From assembly GCF_003612015.1 (NCBI RefSeq), contig NZ_RARB01000001.1, positions 372,001 through 436,000 on the forward strand: a DNA stretch of 64,000 bases. Reading direction: 5' to 3'. Shown here in pieces: positions 28,329 through 39,124 of the stretch. How positions within the stretch are numbered: position 1 is the first letter of the stretch; the number at the start of each line of letters is the position of its first letter. The translations under genes and the position numbers were made by a program. Origin of the DNA: Pantoea piersonii. Its GTDB lineage: Bacteria > Pseudomonadota > Gammaproteobacteria > Enterobacterales > Enterobacteriaceae. The notes beneath the pieces are model-generated. The model saw only the letters and a program-made list of their open reading frames with translations, was not told where the DNA came from and made no database searches.

Positions 28329-29621
28329 TTAGCCGCTAAAGTGCGCCTCCTGCGTCAGCGCTTCGGCAACCGCCTGCGTCAGGGCGCCTAACGCCTCTGG
28401 CGTAATGATATAGGGCGGCATCAGGTAGATCAGGCGGCCAAATGGACGGATCCAGACGCCGCGCTCGACGAAAAAGCGCTGCAGTCGGGCCATATTGACA
28501 GGACGATGCGTCTCGACAACGCCGATCGCCCCCAGCACGCGCACGTCCGCCACCTGCGGCGCCGCGCGCAGCGGCAGCAGCTCATCGCGCAGCTGCTGTT
28601 CAATACGCGCCACCTGTTGCGGCCAGTGGCCTTCGTTAAGCAGCGACAGGCTTTCTACCGCCACGGCGCACGCCAGCGGATTGCCCATAAAGGTCGGCCC
28701 GTGCATAAAGCAACCCGCCGGGCTGTTGCTGATGGTATCAGCGACATGGCGCGTAGCGAGCGTCGCCGCCAGCGTCATCATCCCGCCGGTCAGCGCCTTG
28801 CCGACGCAGAGGATATCGGGCGTCACCTCTGCATGTTCGCAGGCGAAAAGTTTGCCGGTACGGCCGAAACCGGTCGCGATTTCATCGGCAATCAGCAGCA
28901 CGTTATAGCGATCGCAGCATTCGCGCACCCGTTGCAGATAGCGTGGGTGGTAGAAACGCATGCCGCCTGCGCCCTGCACAATCGGTTCAAGGATCACCGC
29001 CGCCAGTCGGGGATGGTGCTGCTCAATCAGGCGCACAAAATCATCCGCGTCGCGCTCGTCCCAGGGATCGTCAAAGCCGCACTGCGGCGCGGCGGCGAAA
29101 TGGTGCTCCGGCAGGTAGCCGCGCCACAGGCTATGCATCGAGTTATCCGGATCGCAAACCGACATCGCCGCAAAGGTATCGCCGTGGTAACCGCGTTGTA
29201 GCGTCAGAAACTGCTGCCGCGTTTCGCCGCGCCCCAGCCAGTACTGCATTGCCATTTTCATCGCTACTTCCACCGCGACTGAACCGGAATCGGCAAGAAA
29301 CACGCACTCCAGCGCGGCGGGCGTCAGCGCAACCAGCTGACGGCAGAGCGCGACTGCCGCTGGATGCGTAATGCCTCCAAACATGACATGCGACATCTGC
29401 GCCATTTGTTCCTGCATCGCCTGGTTCAGACGGGGATGGTTATAGCCATGGATCGCCGCCCACCAGGAGGACATGCCGTCCACCAGCTGGCGGCCGTCGG
29501 CCAGTTGCAGATGCATACCCTGCGCCGCAACCACCGGGTAGCAGGGCAGCGGATCGCGCATCGATGTATAGGGATGCCAGATATGCTGGCGGTCGAATTC
29601 GGCGTCCTGAGAGGTGAACAT
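28329..29621 (-). CDS. bioA: Adenosylmethionine--8-amino-7-oxononanoate transaminase BioA
   Basis: BioA uses S-adenosylmethionine as amino donor to make 7,8-diaminopelargonate. It is PLP-dependent with 430 residues. [19 protein letters not shown] at the N-terminus, [37 protein letters not shown] and the PLP lysine in [14 protein letters not shown] identify it. It is divergent from bioBFCD across the BirA operator. Confidence 0.98.
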   Translation of the reverse strand: MFTSQDAEFDRQHIWHPYTSMRDPLPCYPVVAAQGMHLQLADGRQLVDGMSSWWAAIHGYNHPRLNQAMQEQMAQMSHVMFGGITHPAAVALCRQLVALTPAALECVFLADSGSVAVEVAMKMAMQYWLGRGETRQQFLTLQRGYHGDTFAAMSVCDPDNSMHSLWRGYLPEHHFAAAPQCGFDDPWDERDADDFVRLIEQHHPRLAAVILEPIVQGAGGMRFYHPRYLQRVRECCDRYNVLLIADEIATGFGRTGKLFACEHAEVTPDILCVGKALTGGMMTLAATLATRHVADTISNSPAGCFMHGPTFMGNPLACAVAVESLSLLNEGHWPQQVARIEQQLRDELLPLRAAPQVADVRVLGAIGVVETHRPVNMARLQRFFVERGVWIRPFGRLIYLMPPYIITPEALGALTQAVAEALTQEAHFSG

Positions 29622-29626
29622 GGTAG

Positions 29627-29660
29627 TTGTAAACCAAAATAAAAAGATTTAGTTTACAAG
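29627..29660. promoter_or_regulatory. bio operator (BirA site) and divergent promoters
   Basis: TTGTAAACC at 29627-29635 and GTTTACAAG at 29652-29660 form an inverted repeat around an A-rich centre, very like E. coli bioO. BirA bound to biotinoyl-AMP would shut off both bioA and bioBFCD. A TATAAC -10 candidate for bioB follows directly. Confidence 0.92.
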
Positions 29661-29707
29661 TATAACCACGTTAACTGTCGGGATGACACCCTTTTTTGGA
29701 GTAAGCA

Positions 29708-30739
29708 ATGGCACAACACTGGACTCTGGCGCAGGCGCAGGCGCTGTTTGACAAACCTTTTCTTGAGCTGATGTTCGAGGCGCAGCAGGTTCACCGCCAG
29801 CATTTCGACCCGCGTCAGGTTCAGGTCAGCACCCTGCTGTCGATCAAAACCGGCGCCTGTCCGGAAGACTGCAAATACTGCCCGCAAAGCGCCCGCTATA
29901 AAACCGGTCTGGAATCAGAGCGGCTGATGGAAGTGGAGGAGGTGCTGGCCTCGGCACGCAAAGCAAAAGCGGCGGGATCGAGCCGCTTCTGCATGGGCGC
30001 GGCGTGGAAAAACCCCAGCGATCGCGACATGCCTTATCTGGAGCAGATGGTGCAGGGCGTGAAGGCGCTGGGGATGGAAACCTGCATGACGCTCGGCACG
30101 CTAAGCGACAATCAGGCGCAGCGTCTGGCGGGGGCGGGGCTGGATTTTTATAACCACAACCTCGACACCTCGCCGGAATTTTACGGCAGCATCATCACCA
30201 CGCGCAGCTATCAGGAGCGTCTGGATACGCTTGGTAAAGTGCGTGACGCGGGGATCAAAGTCTGCTCTGGCGGCATTGTCGGGCTGGGCGAAACCGTGAG
30301 CGATCGCGCCGGTTTGCTGGTGCAACTGGCGAATCTGCCGACGCCGCCGGAGAGCGTGCCCATCAATATGCTGGTAAAGGTCAAAGGCACGCCGCTGGCG
30401 GACAATGACGATGTTGAGCCGTTCGATTTTATTCGCACCATCGCCGTGGCGCGCATCATGATGCCGACCTCCCATGTGCGTCTCTCGGCGGGCCGCGAGC
30501 AGATGAACGAGCAGACCCAGGCGATGTGCTTTATGGCGGGCGCCAACTCGATTTTCTACGGCTGTAAGCTGCTCACCACGCCGAACCCGGAAGAGGATAA
30601 GGACCTGCTGCTGTTCCGCAAGCTGGGTCTTAACCCTGAACATACCCATACTGCACACGGCGATAATGAACAGCAGCAGCAACTGAGCGATCAGCTGTTC
30701 CACGCCGACACCGAACAGTTCTACAACGCGGCGGTGTAA
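29708..30739 (+). CDS. bioB: Biotin synthase BioB
   Basis: BioB is a radical SAM enzyme that inserts sulfur into dethiobiotin. It has 343 residues. The radical SAM cysteines are Cys51, Cys55 and Cys58 in [26 protein letters not shown] and RLSAGREQM carry ligands of the auxiliary cluster. GGAGTAAGCA precedes the ATG. bioF begins on the last base of the bioB stop (TAATG). Confidence 0.98.
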   Translation: MAQHWTLAQAQALFDKPFLELMFEAQQVHRQHFDPRQVQVSTLLSIKTGACPEDCKYCPQSARYKTGLESERLMEVEEVLASARKAKAAGSSRFCMGAAWKNPSDRDMPYLEQMVQGVKALGMETCMTLGTLSDNQAQRLAGAGLDFYNHNLDTSPEFYGSIITTRSYQERLDTLGKVRDAGIKVCSGGIVGLGETVSDRAGLLVQLANLPTPPESVPINMLVKVKGTPLADNDDVEPFDFIRTIAVARIMMPTSHVRLSAGREQMNEQTQAMCFMAGANSIFYGCKLLTTPNPEEDKDLLLFRKLGLNPEHTHTAHGDNEQQQQLSDQLFHADTEQFYNAAV

Positions 30740-31878
30740 TGAGTTTCTCCACCCGTATGGCGCAGGCGCTGGAGACGCGCCGCGCCGCTGACGGCTGGCG
30801 GCAGCGCCGCCTCGTCACGCGCAACGACACCCGCACGCTGCAGGTCGAGGGTAAAACGTACCGTCACTTCTCCAGCAACGACTATCTCGGCCTGAGTCAG
30901 CATCCGGCCGTGATGGAGGGCTGGCGTCAGGGCGCGCCGGGCGCAGGCGCGTCAGGCCACGTTACGGGCTACAGCCGCTGGCATGCTGAGCTGGAGACGC
31001 AGCTTGCCGACTGGCTCGGCTATTCGCGCGCGCTGCTGTTTATCTCCGGCTTCGCCGCCAATCAGGCGATCGTGCATCTGCTGGCGCAGAAACAGGATCG
31101 CCTGATCGCCGACAAACTGGCGCATGCGTCGCTGCTGGATGCAGCAGGCCACACGCCCGCGGCGCTGCGTCGCTTTCACCATAACGATGTAGCGAGCCTG
31201 GCGCAGCGGCTGGCGTCGCCGTGCGACGGCGAAACCCTGGTGATCACCGAGGGAATTTTCAGCATGGACGGCGACAGCGCGCCGCTGGCGGACATTGCCG
31301 CCGCCGTCCGGCGCGCCAGCGGCTGGCTACTGGTGGATGACGCCCACGGCATCGGCGTAACAGGCGAGCAGGGGCGCGGCAACTGCTGGCAGCAGGGCAT
31401 AAAGCCGGAGCTGCTGGTGGTGACCTTTGGTAAAGCTTTTGGCGTCAGCGGCGCCGCACTGCTGTGCGACGACGCCACCGCCGACTATTTCCTGCAGTTT
31501 TCTCGTCATCTTATCTATTCAACGGCGATGCCGCCCGCCCAGGCGAGCGCGCTGCTGGCGGCGCTGCATCAGATTCAACGTGGCGACGCGCTGCGTCAGC
31601 GTCTGAATGACAATATTCAGCGCTTCCGCGCTGGCGCGGCTGGCTTGCCCTGGTCGCTGATGCCCTCTGAAAGCGCGATACAGCCGCTGATCGTTGGCGA
31701 AAATGGCGCCGCGCTGGCGTTGTCGCAGCGGCTGGCGCAGGCGGGCTGCTGGGTCAGCGCCATCCGCCCGCCAACCGTGCCGCCCGGCACCGCGCGGCTG
31801 CGCATTACGCTGACTGCCGCGCATCGGGCGGACGATATCGACGCACTGCTGGAGGCGCTGCATGACGCTGCGGGTTAA
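30739..31878 (+). CDS. bioF: 8-amino-7-oxononanoate synthase BioF
   Basis: BioF condenses pimeloyl-thioester with alanine, using PLP. It has 379 residues. [30 protein letters not shown] and the PLP lysine region [14 protein letters not shown] are family motifs. It overlaps bioB by 1 bp and bioC by 17 bp. Confidence 0.97.
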   Translation: MSFSTRMAQALETRRAADGWRQRRLVTRNDTRTLQVEGKTYRHFSSNDYLGLSQHPAVMEGWRQGAPGAGASGHVTGYSRWHAELETQLADWLGYSRALLFISGFAANQAIVHLLAQKQDRLIADKLAHASLLDAAGHTPAALRRFHHNDVASLAQRLASPCDGETLVITEGIFSMDGDSAPLADIAAAVRRASGWLLVDDAHGIGVTGEQGRGNCWQQGIKPELLVVTFGKAFGVSGAALLCDDATADYFLQFSRHLIYSTAMPPAQASALLAALHQIQRGDALRQRLNDNIQRFRAGAAGLPWSLMPSESAIQPLIVGENGAALALSQRLAQAGCWVSAIRPPTVPPGTARLRITLTAAHRADDIDALLEALHDAAG

Positions 31879-32617
31879 CAAAGGCGCGGTGGCGCGCGCG
31901 TTCGGCCGCGCGGCGGGCCATTATGAACAGCACGCCGAGCTGCAGCGCCGCTGCGGTGACGCGCTGATGGCGCTGGCGCCGCCCGTTTCCGGCGGCGTTC
32001 TGCTGGACGCAGGCTGCGGCACCGGCTGGTACAGCCGCCTCTGGCAGCAACGCGGGCAGCGCGTCGTGGCGCTCGATCTCTCGCCGCAGATGCTGCAGCA
32101 GGCGCGCAGCCTCGACGCGGCGAGCAGCTACCTGGCGGGCGATATTGACGCCTTGCCGCTGGCGAGCCAGAGCGTTGACCGGGTATGGAGCAACCTGGCG
32201 GTGCAGTGGAGCAGCGATTTGCGCACGGCCTTGCAGCAGTTCGCCCGCGTGCTGCGTCCCGATGGCGTTATGCTCTTTTCGACGCTGCTGGCTGGCTCGC
32301 TGCAGGAGGTGCACGACGCCTGGCAGCCGCTGGGCGCTGGCGAGCACGCTAACCGTTTTTTAACCGAGGCGCAGGTGCGCGCGGCGGGTGCCGGACTGAA
32401 TCTGCGCTTTATACGGCAGACGCAGCTCATGCATTTTCCCAGCGCGCTGAGCGCGATGCGATCGCTGAAAGGTATTGGTGCCACCCATCTGCACCAGGGC
32501 CGGGATGGCGCGCCGATGACGCGGCAGCGGCTGGCGCAGCTTGAAGCGCTATGGCCGCGCGATGCGCAGGGCTACCGTCTGACCTATCAACTGCTTTTTG
32601 GAGTCACACAACGATGA
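31862..32617 (+). CDS. bioC: Malonyl-[acp] O-methyltransferase BioC
   Basis: BioC methylates malonyl-ACP so that fatty-acid enzymes can build pimeloyl-ACP methyl ester. It has 251 residues and a class I SAM fold. Motif I is [15 protein letters not shown], and [14 protein letters not shown] follows. The start is inside the bioF 3' end, and bioD starts at its stop (ATGA). Confidence 0.95.
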   Translation: MTLRVNKGAVARAFGRAAGHYEQHAELQRRCGDALMALAPPVSGGVLLDAGCGTGWYSRLWQQRGQRVVALDLSPQMLQQARSLDAASSYLAGDIDALPLASQSVDRVWSNLAVQWSSDLRTALQQFARVLRPDGVMLFSTLLAGSLQEVHDAWQPLGAGEHANRFLTEAQVRAAGAGLNLRFIRQTQLMHFPSALSAMRSLKGIGATHLHQGRDGAPMTRQRLAQLEALWPRDAQGYRLTYQLLFGVTQR

Positions 32618-33282
32618 AATGGTTTATTACCGGCACCGATACTGAGGTTGGCAAAACCGTCGCCAGCGGCGCGCTGCTGCAGGCGGCAGGCGCGGCGGGC
32701 TATCGCACCGCTGGGTACAAGCCGGTCGCTTCCGGCTGCGACGTTACGCCGGAGGGCGTGCGTAACAGCGACGCGCTGGCGCTGCAGCGTTACAGCACCC
32801 TGGCGCTGAGCTATGAGCAGGTTAACCCGCTGGCGTTTGTTGAGCCGACCTCGCCGCATATCGTCAGCGCGGACGAGGGCAGGCCGATCGCTTTCGATAC
32901 GCTCTCTGAAGGGCTGCGCGCGCTGGAAGCGCAGGCGGAATGGGTGCTGGTCGAGGGCGCAGGCGGCTGGTACACGCCGCTGTCGGAGACGCAGACCTAC
33001 GCCGACTGGGTCGAGCAGGAACAGCTGCCGGTAATACTGGTCGTTGGGGTCAAACTGGGCTGCATCAATCACGCGATGCTCACCGCCGATGCGGTGCAGG
33101 CGCGCGGCCTGCGGCTGGCGGGCTGGATCGCCAACGATATCGAGCCGCCGGGCAAGCGCCATCAGGCCTATATGACAACGCTAAAACAGCGCATTCCCGC
33201 GCCGTTTCTCGGCGAAATCCCCTGGCTGCCGGATGCGGCGGCGCAGGCGGAGTGCGGCCGCTTCCTGACGCTGCCGCAGTAG
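32614..33282 (+). CDS. bioD: ATP-dependent dethiobiotin synthetase BioD
   Basis: BioD closes the ureido ring of dethiobiotin using CO2 and ATP. It has 222 residues from ATG 32614, which overlaps bioC by 4 bp; an upstream frame from 32551 is not needed. The P-loop is FITGTDTEVGKTVAS. GYKPVASGC and VEGAGGWYTPL carry active-site residues. It ends the bioBFCD operon, with only 3 bp to the convergent gene. Confidence 0.97.
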   Translation: MKWFITGTDTEVGKTVASGALLQAAGAAGYRTAGYKPVASGCDVTPEGVRNSDALALQRYSTLALSYEQVNPLAFVEPTSPHIVSADEGRPIAFDTLSEGLRALEAQAEWVLVEGAGGWYTPLSETQTYADWVEQEQLPVILVVGVKLGCINHAMLTADAVQARGLRLAGWIANDIEPPGKRHQAYMTTLKQRIPAPFLGEIPWLPDAAAQAECGRFLTLPQ

Positions 33283-33285
33283 CGA

Positions 33286-34008
33286 TCAGCTTACCGTCAG
33301 CCACTTGTTGACGGTAAGATCGTCCAGCTGCGCCACGCGCCCCTGCGCGACATTGCGGCCGCGGTGGAGCAGCAGAAAGTAGTCGGCGACGCGGCGAATC
33401 AGCGAAATTCGCTGCTCCAGCAGTAAAATGGTCAGGCCGTAATCGAGATTCAGACGCCGGATCAGGTTGCCCATCTCCTCTTCCAGCCAGGGCGACATGC
33501 CGTCCGTCGGCTCGTCGAGGATCAGCAGCCTGGGACGCAGCACCAGCGCGCGCGCCAGCGCCAGCTGCTGCTGCTGGTCGACAGGCAGCTCGCCGCTGCG
33601 CTGTTGCCGCAGCGAATAGAGCGCCGGAAAAAGGTCGAACACCATTTCAGGGATAACGTGCGGTTTATCGCCCGGCGCGCTGCCCGCCAGCAGCGCGATG
33701 AGCAGGTTATCCTCAACGCTCATCTGCGAGAAGATATGACGACCCTGCGGCACATAGCCGATCCCCATGCATGCACGCTGTTCAGCAGGCTGCCGCAGCA
33801 GATCGCGCGGCGGCGAGCCATCCTCCTGCCAGGTCATTGAGCCGCTGTTAATCGGCAGACGACCCATAATGCAGTTTACCAGCGTGGTTTTGCCCATACC
33901 CGGACGGCCTAACACGCCGGTGCAGGTGCCTGGCGGCAGGTCGAGATCCACATCCCACAAAATATGGTTCTGCCCGTAAAACTGATTCACCGAACGTAAA
34001 CTCAGCAT
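33286..34008 (-). CDS. Orphan UrtE/LivF-like ABC ATPase with altered signature motif
   Basis: It resembles UrtE, the ATPase of urea/branched-chain amino-acid importers. It has 240 residues. Walker A is GRPGMGKT at 34-41, the Q-loop region is GYVPQGRHIF, and Walker B is LLILDEPTDGM. The ABC signature, normally LSGGQQQQ, reads LPVDQQQQ, so the Ser-Gly-Gly that contacts ATP is lost. No urtABCD, binding protein or permease lies nearby. It is inserted between bioD and uvrB relative to E. coli. It may be a relic, a regulator or a partner for a distant transporter. Confidence 0.8.
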   Translation of the reverse strand: MLSLRSVNQFYGQNHILWDVDLDLPPGTCTGVLGRPGMGKTTLVNCIMGRLPINSGSMTWQEDGSPPRDLLRQPAEQRACMGIGYVPQGRHIFSQMSVEDNLLIALLAGSAPGDKPHVIPEMVFDLFPALYSLRQQRSGELPVDQQQQLALARALVLRPRLLILDEPTDGMSPWLEEEMGNLIRRLNLDYGLTILLLEQRISLIRRVADYFLLLHRGRNVAQGRVAQLDDLTVNKWLTVS

Positions 34009-34474
34009 CTGACTCTCCTCTTACAGATTTCGCCTGAATGCTTCCGCTCTTTGACGTCTGGCAAACAAGTCTTTAACGGTGGCGGTGTCGTAAATATCGC
34101 TTTGCCTCTTTGTTACTGCATCCTGCAATTACCGGGCCAGAACGTTTCGTTGCCCTGGAGAGGCCAGCCAGGCGCTATTTCGCCGTTAAAGATGAAAAGT
34201 GCTTAACAATTTCCGGGGGTAATCAGAGCGCTGCACTTTCACGGTGCTAATGACTTAACGTTTATGGTGCAAAAGGGCCGCGATTAGACAGCTTGTTGAA
34301 TTTTTGCTGGTCTTAATGTCAAACGCGGCTGGGTAAAAAAGCAGCGGCGGGCTGAAAAAGCAGAGTTAACGCCAGCGTTTGTGACAGGAATTGAGGTGCA
34401 AAAAAAAATTTTTCACGCGGGCGGCTTAACAACAAAAAATTATGCACAGCCGATGGCAAAAGGGCTGCCTTTAG

Positions 34475-34497
34475 TTATCCACCATTCCTGTGGATAA
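34475..34497. promoter_or_regulatory. Pair of inverted DnaA boxes
   Basis: TTATCCACC at 34475-34483 (one mismatch) and TTATCCACA on the opposite strand at 34489-34497 (perfect consensus) face each other with 5 bp between. A DnaA box is known in the E. coli uvrB control region. Confidence 0.7.
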
Positions 34498-34787
34498 CCT
34501 TGTGCATTAGACAGTGAAAACAGAGCGCAAGCGAGGAAATACGCGGCCTGGTTACATTATGATGAGAAACTGGGCTTTTCACATATTTATTTTAAAAACA
34601 GATAGTTATTAAAAAACAAGCCTGAGATTATTCCGCTGCGTAACACAGCTGAAATTTAACGAGGCTCTCTTGACAAATGTTATAAATCCGCTCCGGCTGG
34701 GGATAACCTTGCGCAACAGAAAAATTGTTGTCGCGTTGTTACAGCCTTTCAGCCGCGGCGAGACGTCAGCGTCTCACTGTGCCGCGT

Positions 34788-34807
34788 TACTGGAGATTTA
34801 TCCAGTA
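34788..34807. promoter_or_regulatory. LexA (SOS) box of uvrB
   Basis: TACTG-N10-CAGTA is perfect in both half-sites (TACTGGAGATTTATCCAGTA). It lies just upstream of the proposed uvrB -35 element. Confidence 0.93.
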
Positions 34808-34814
34808 TTAATTT

Positions 34815-34843
34815 CTGGCAAAATCGCCACGGCAGAGTAAAAT
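34815..34843 (+). promoter_or_regulatory. Probable uvrB promoter
   Basis: CTGGCA at 34815-34820 and TAAAAT at 34838-34843 are separated by 17 bp. The start of transcription would fall about 36 bp before the ATG. Confidence 0.65.
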
Positions 34844-34885
34844 GACTCCGCTACCCGCCGCATTCTTCAGCAGGAACCGCAAGTC

Positions 34886-36907
34886 ATGAGTAAAGTCTTT
34901 AAACTAAATTCCGCTTTCCAGCCCTCCGGCGATCAGCCCGAGGCGATTCGTCGTCTCAAAGAGGGGCTGGAGGATGGTCTTGCCCATCAGACGCTGCTCG
35001 GCGTAACCGGCTCCGGCAAGACGTTTACCGTCGCCAACGTCATTGCCGATCTCAACCGGCCTGCGATGGTGCTGGCACCCAACAAAACCCTGGCGGCGCA
35101 GCTTTATGGCGAGATGAAGGAGTTCTTCCCCGATAACGCGGTGGAGTTCTTCGTCTCCTATTACGATTACTATCAGCCTGAAGCCTATGTGCCCAGCTCC
35201 GATACCTTTATCGAAAAAGACGCCTCGGTAAACGAACATATCGAGCAGATGCGTCTCTCGGCGACCAAGGCGCTGCTGGAGCGGCGCGACGTTATCGTCG
35301 TGGCGTCGGTCTCCGCCATTTACGGTCTGGGCGATCCCGATCTCTATCTGAAAATGATGCTGCACCTGACGCGCGGCATGATCATCGACCAGCGCAGTAT
35401 TTTGCGTCGTCTGGCGGAGCTGCAGTATGCGCGCAACGATCAGGCGTTCCAGCGCGGCACCTTCCGCGTCCGCGGCGAAGTGATCGATATCTTTCCGGCG
35501 GAGTCGGAAGATATTGCGCTGCGCGTCGAGCTGTTCGACGAAGAGGTGGAGCGGCTGTCGCTGTTCGATCCGCTCACCGGGCAGATTGTCTCTACCGTGC
35601 CGCGCTACACCATCTATCCAAAAACGCACTACGTGACGCCGCGCGAACGTATCCTGCAGGCGATGGAAGAGATCAAAGACGAGCTGGTGGATCGTCGCCG
35701 GGTGCTGCTGGAGAACAATAAGCTGCTGGAAGAGCAGCGCCTGACGCAGCGTACCCAGTTCGATCTGGAGATGATGAACGAGCTGGGCTACTGCTCGGGC
35801 ATCGAAAACTACTCGCGCTACCTCTCCGGGCGCGGGCCAGGCCAGCCGCCGCCGACGCTGTTCGACTATTTGCCTGCCGACGGTCTGCTGATCGTCGACG
35901 AATCGCACGTCACCATTCCGCAAATTGGCGGGATGTATAAAGGCGACCGCGCGCGTAAAGAGACGCTGGTGGAGTATGGCTTCCGCCTGCCTTCCGCGCT
36001 GGATAACCGACCGCTCAGGTTTGAAGAGTTCGAGGCGCTGGCGCCGCAGACTATTTACGTCTCTGCGACGCCGGGCAACTACGAGCTGGAGAAATCAGGC
36101 GGCGAGGTGATCGATCAGGTGGTGCGTCCTACCGGACTGCTCGATCCGCTGCTGGAGGTACGACCGGTGGCGACCCAGGTGGACGATCTGCTGTCGGAGA
36201 TCCGCAAGCGCGTCACCATCAACGAGCGCGTGCTGGTCACGACGCTGACCAAGCGCATGGCGGAAGATCTGACCGAGTATCTTGAAGAGCACGGCGAGAA
36301 GGTGCGCTATCTGCACTCAGATATCGATACCGTTGAGCGTATGGAGATCATCCGCGATCTGCGCCTCGGCGAGTTTGATGTGCTGGTCGGGATCAACCTG
36401 CTGCGCGAAGGTCTGGATATGCCGGAGGTGTCACTGGTGGCGATCCTCGATGCGGATAAAGAGGGCTTCCTGCGCTCCGAACGCTCGCTGATCCAGACCA
36501 TCGGTCGCGCCGCACGTAACGTTAACGGCAAGGCGATCCTTTACGCCGACAGGATCACCAACTCTATGGCGCGCGCCATTGAAGAGACCGAGCGCCGCCG
36601 CGAGAAGCAGCAGAAGTACAACGAGGAAAAAGGGATTGTGCCGCAGGGCCTCAACAAGAAGATCACCGATATTCTCGAGCTGGGCCAGAACGTCATCAAG
36701 ACGCGCGGCAAGGCCAAAGCCAGCAGCCGCAGCGCCGCCGAGGCCGACGCCAGCTATCTGGCGCTGACGCCGCAGGCGCTGCAGAAAAAAATCCACGAGC
36801 TGGAGTCGCAGATGCAGCAGCACGCGCAAAACCTGGAGTTCGAAGAGGCGGCGAACGTGCGCGACAAGCTGCATGAGCTGCGCGAACTCTTTATCGCCGC
36901 CTCGTAG
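34886..36907 (+). CDS. uvrB: Excinuclease ABC subunit UvrB
   Basis: UvrB is the damage-verifying helicase-like subunit of nucleotide excision repair. It has 673 residues. Walker A is [14 protein letters not shown]. The beta-hairpin region is [21 protein letters not shown], the DEAD-like box is IVDESHVT, and motif VI is QTIGRAARN. The C-terminal UVR domain (about 632-670) binds UvrC. It has its own LexA box. The 3' end is 5 bp from the convergent ybhK. Confidence 0.99.
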   Translation: MSKVFKLNSAFQPSGDQPEAIRRLKEGLEDGLAHQTLLGVTGSGKTFTVANVIADLNRPAMVLAPNKTLAAQLYGEMKEFFPDNAVEFFVSYYDYYQPEAYVPSSDTFIEKDASVNEHIEQMRLSATKALLERRDVIVVASVSAIYGLGDPDLYLKMMLHLTRGMIIDQRSILRRLAELQYARNDQAFQRGTFRVRGEVIDIFPAESEDIALRVELFDEEVERLSLFDPLTGQIVSTVPRYTIYPKTHYVTPRERILQAMEEIKDELVDRRRVLLENNKLLEEQRLTQRTQFDLEMMNELGYCSGIENYSRYLSGRGPGQPPPTLFDYLPADGLLIVDESHVTIPQIGGMYKGDRARKETLVEYGFRLPSALDNRPLRFEEFEALAPQTIYVSATPGNYELEKSGGEVIDQVVRPTGLLDPLLEVRPVATQVDDLLSEIRKRVTINERVLVTTLTKRMAEDLTEYLEEHGEKVRYLHSDIDTVERMEIIRDLRLGEFDVLVGINLLREGLDMPEVSLVAILDADKEGFLRSERSLIQTIGRAARNVNGKAILYADRITNSMARAIEETERRREKQQKYNEEKGIVPQGLNKKITDILELGQNVIKTRGKAKASSRSAAEADASYLALTPQALQKKIHELESQMQQHAQNLEFEEAANVRDKLHELRELFIAAS

Positions 36908-36912
36908 CGGCT

Positions 36913-37818
36913 TTAGCTAAAACGCTGAATGGCGTGTTCCAGCGCCACGCGCAGCAGCTGGCGGTCGTGACGATAGGGAATATCGGCGGCCTCCAGCGGC
37001 TCGCGCACGATAAGGCGGTTCTCGACGCCGGAGGTATCGGCGGCCGGGCTCACCACCACGGCATCAATCACCCGCTTGCCGATATATTTCTCCATCATCG
37101 CCAGTTTGTCCGCTACCGTCAGGTTCGCGGCGGCCGGGCTGAGCTCGCGCCCAAGGTTACCGATAAATACCATGGTGGCGGGCGTCCGGCGCAGCGCGCG
37201 CGCCATCTCCTCCATCAGCAGGCTCGGCATCAGGCTGGTGTAAAAGCTGCCGGGGCCGATCAAAATCAGATCCGCTTCGGCGATCGCCTCCAGCGCTTCC
37301 CGCGTCGGCGCGACGTTAGGATGCAGCATCAGCTCCTGCGGCGGCTGTTTCATGGCGTCGATATCGGTTTCGCCGTAAACCATGTTGCCCTCGCTGTCTA
37401 ATGCCACCAGATCCACCGGCTGCTCCGACATCGGGATAAGAAAGGCGTCAACCTTGAGCAAATTGCGAATGATATTGATCGCCTCCAGCGGCCTGACGCT
37501 GAGGTGATCCAGCGCCTTGAGCATCAGGTTGCCCAGGTTATGACCTGCCAGCTCGCCGTTGCCGGCAAAGCGATACTCAAACATCGCCGAGGCGACGCTG
37601 GGTTCGGTAATCAGCTGATTAATGCAGTTACGCATGTCGCCCCAGGCGATGCCGCCTTCTGAACGACGGATGCGTCCGGTGGAGCCGCCGTTATCGGTGG
37701 TCGTGACAATGCCCGTCAGGCGCGAACCCAGCGGCGACAGGGCGGACATCACGCGTCCCAGGCCGTGTCCGCCGCCCAGCGCTACCACGCGATCGAGGTC
37801 TGACAAAGTTCGGTTCAT
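36913..37818 (-). CDS. ybhK: CofD/YvcK-like protein YbhK
   Basis: This is the enterobacterial YvcK homologue. The fold is that of CofD 2-phospholactate transferases, and Bacillus YvcK is a UDP-sugar-binding factor needed for morphology under gluconeogenesis. It has 301 residues. [15 protein letters not shown] and [13 protein letters not shown] form the nucleotide pocket. [16 protein letters not shown] is also diagnostic. It is convergent with uvrB, as in E. coli. Confidence 0.94.
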   Translation of the reverse strand: MNRTLSDLDRVVALGGGHGLGRVMSALSPLGSRLTGIVTTTDNGGSTGRIRRSEGGIAWGDMRNCINQLITEPSVASAMFEYRFAGNGELAGHNLGNLMLKALDHLSVRPLEAINIIRNLLKVDAFLIPMSEQPVDLVALDSEGNMVYGETDIDAMKQPPQELMLHPNVAPTREALEAIAEADLILIGPGSFYTSLMPSLLMEEMARALRRTPATMVFIGNLGRELSPAAANLTVADKLAMMEKYIGKRVIDAVVVSPAADTSGVENRLIVREPLEAADIPYRHDRQLLRVALEHAIQRFS

Positions 37819-37911
37819 ATTTCCTCTTTACACCCGCTGCCGACTTACCGTACCGGCGCTGCTTTCAGCGGGCCATGTTAACCTTACTGCCGCGAAAATG
37901 CGGCGAAAAAT

Positions 37912-37935
37912 CGTTATGTATCAATATATATAGCG
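37912..37935. promoter_or_regulatory. ModE box upstream of moaA
   Basis: The arms CGTTATGT and ATATAGCG flank 8 bp, the same 8-8-8 geometry as the box before modA. The left arm is the exact reverse complement of the modA box right arm. In E. coli ModE-molybdate activates moaA. Confidence 0.7.
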
Positions 37936-37980
37936 AAATTAGGTGATGGCAGAGCGGCAAAATTCGCGCTACCATTTGCC

Positions 37981-38121
37981 AACCATGTCGTCCATGTTGG
38001 GCGACATACACTCAAAGCCTGAATGCCTAAGTCAAACGATAGGGGATTCAGGCCGCAGCCGACGCGCTGCCAGGGTGCAGAAAGAAATGCCTGCATCTCC
38101 CGTATTTGGAAAAGGTGTTCT
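37981..38121 (+). ncRNA. Moco-riboswitch-like leader of moaA
   Basis: The leader can fold into several hairpins: ATGTCGTCC/GGGCGACAT (37985-38007, one G-U pair), GCCTGAAT/ATTCAGGC (38017-38053) and GCAGC/GCTGC. A final hairpin around GGGTGCAG and CTGCATCTCCC lies just before the AAGG ribosome site. E. coli moaA has a molybdenum-cofactor riboswitch in the same place that controls translation. The assignment rests on position and structure, without a covariance search. Confidence 0.75.
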
Positions 38122-38122
38122 G

Positions 38123-39109
38123 GTGTCACAATTTACTGATGCATTTGCACGTCGGTTTTATTACCTGCGTCTCTCGGTGACGGATGTCTGTAATTTCCGC
38201 TGCACCTACTGCCTGCCCGACGGCTATAAACCCCAGGGTGTGCGCAACAAAAGTTTTCTTTCGCTCGATGAGATTCGACGCGTCACGCGCGCTTTCGCCG
38301 CGGCCGGCACCGAAAAGGTGCGTCTGACCGGCGGCGAGCCGTCGCTGCGTCGCGATTTTACCGACATCATCGCCGCCGTGCGTGAAAACGCCGCTATTCG
38401 CCAGATCGCTGTGACCACTAACGGCTATCGGCTGGCGCGCGACGTCGCCGCCTGGCGCGATGCCGGGCTTACGGCGCTAAACGTCAGCGTAGACAGTCTC
38501 GACGCGCGCCAGTTCCACGCCATTACCGGTCAGGACAAGTTCCATCAGGTGATGGCGGGCATCGACGCCGCCTTCGACGCTGGCTTTCAGCAGGTCAAAG
38601 TCAACAGCGTACTGATGCGCGACCTCAACAGCCGCAGCCTGGCAACCTTCCTGGACTGGATCCGCACCCGCCCGATTCAGCTACGATTTATCGAGCTGAT
38701 GGAGACGGGCGAGGGCGGCGCGCTGTTCCGCCAGCAGCACGTCTCTGGCGCGGTGATCCGCGACCAGCTGATAGCGCAAGGCTGGCAGCGCCGCGAGCGC
38801 GGCCGCAGCGACGGACCGGCGCAGGTCTTTTATCATCCTGATTACGTCGGCGAGATCGGCCTGATTATGCCCTATTCGCGCGACTTCTGCGCCAGCTGCA
38901 ACCGCCTGCGCGTGTCGGCGCACGGCAACCTGCATCTTTGCCTGTTTGGCGACAGCGGCGTGCCGCTGCGCGATCTGCTGGTTTCCGATGACCAGCAGGC
39001 GGAGCTGCAGGCGCGCATCGCCCACAGCCTGGGCGAGAAGAAGCAGACGCACTTCCTGCATCAGGGCAATACCGGCATCACGCAGAACCTTTCTTTCATC
39101 GGCGGTTAA
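38123..39109 (+). CDS. moaA: GTP 3',8-cyclase MoaA
   Basis: MoaA is a radical SAM enzyme that starts molybdopterin synthesis from GTP. It has 328 residues. The GTG at 38123 is chosen because [18 protein letters not shown] aligns with the E. coli start and AAGG lies 7 bp upstream; an ATG frame from 37943 runs through the riboswitch. The radical SAM cysteines are Cys23, Cys27 and Cys30. The second cluster motif is [18 protein letters not shown], and the protein ends in the conserved Gly-Gly. Confidence 0.95.
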   Translation: MSQFTDAFARRFYYLRLSVTDVCNFRCTYCLPDGYKPQGVRNKSFLSLDEIRRVTRAFAAAGTEKVRLTGGEPSLRRDFTDIIAAVRENAAIRQIAVTTNGYRLARDVAAWRDAGLTALNVSVDSLDARQFHAITGQDKFHQVMAGIDAAFDAGFQQVKVNSVLMRDLNSRSLATFLDWIRTRPIQLRFIELMETGEGGALFRQQHVSGAVIRDQLIAQGWQRRERGRSDGPAQVFYHPDYVGEIGLIMPYSRDFCASCNRLRVSAHGNLHLCLFGDSGVPLRDLLVSDDQQAELQARIAHSLGEKKQTHFLHQGNTGITQNLSFIGG

Positions 39110-39124
39110 TCTCAGGAGCGAGTA

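Larger units (their letters stand above)
34009..34885. other. 877-bp intergenic region upstream of uvrB
   Basis: No convincing gene is seen here. The first part (34009-34400) lies behind the divergent ATPase and is featureless to me. The middle, AT-richer than its neighbours, carries the paired DnaA boxes. The last 100 bp hold the LexA box and uvrB promoter. A small RNA cannot be excluded by eye. Confidence 0.6.
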
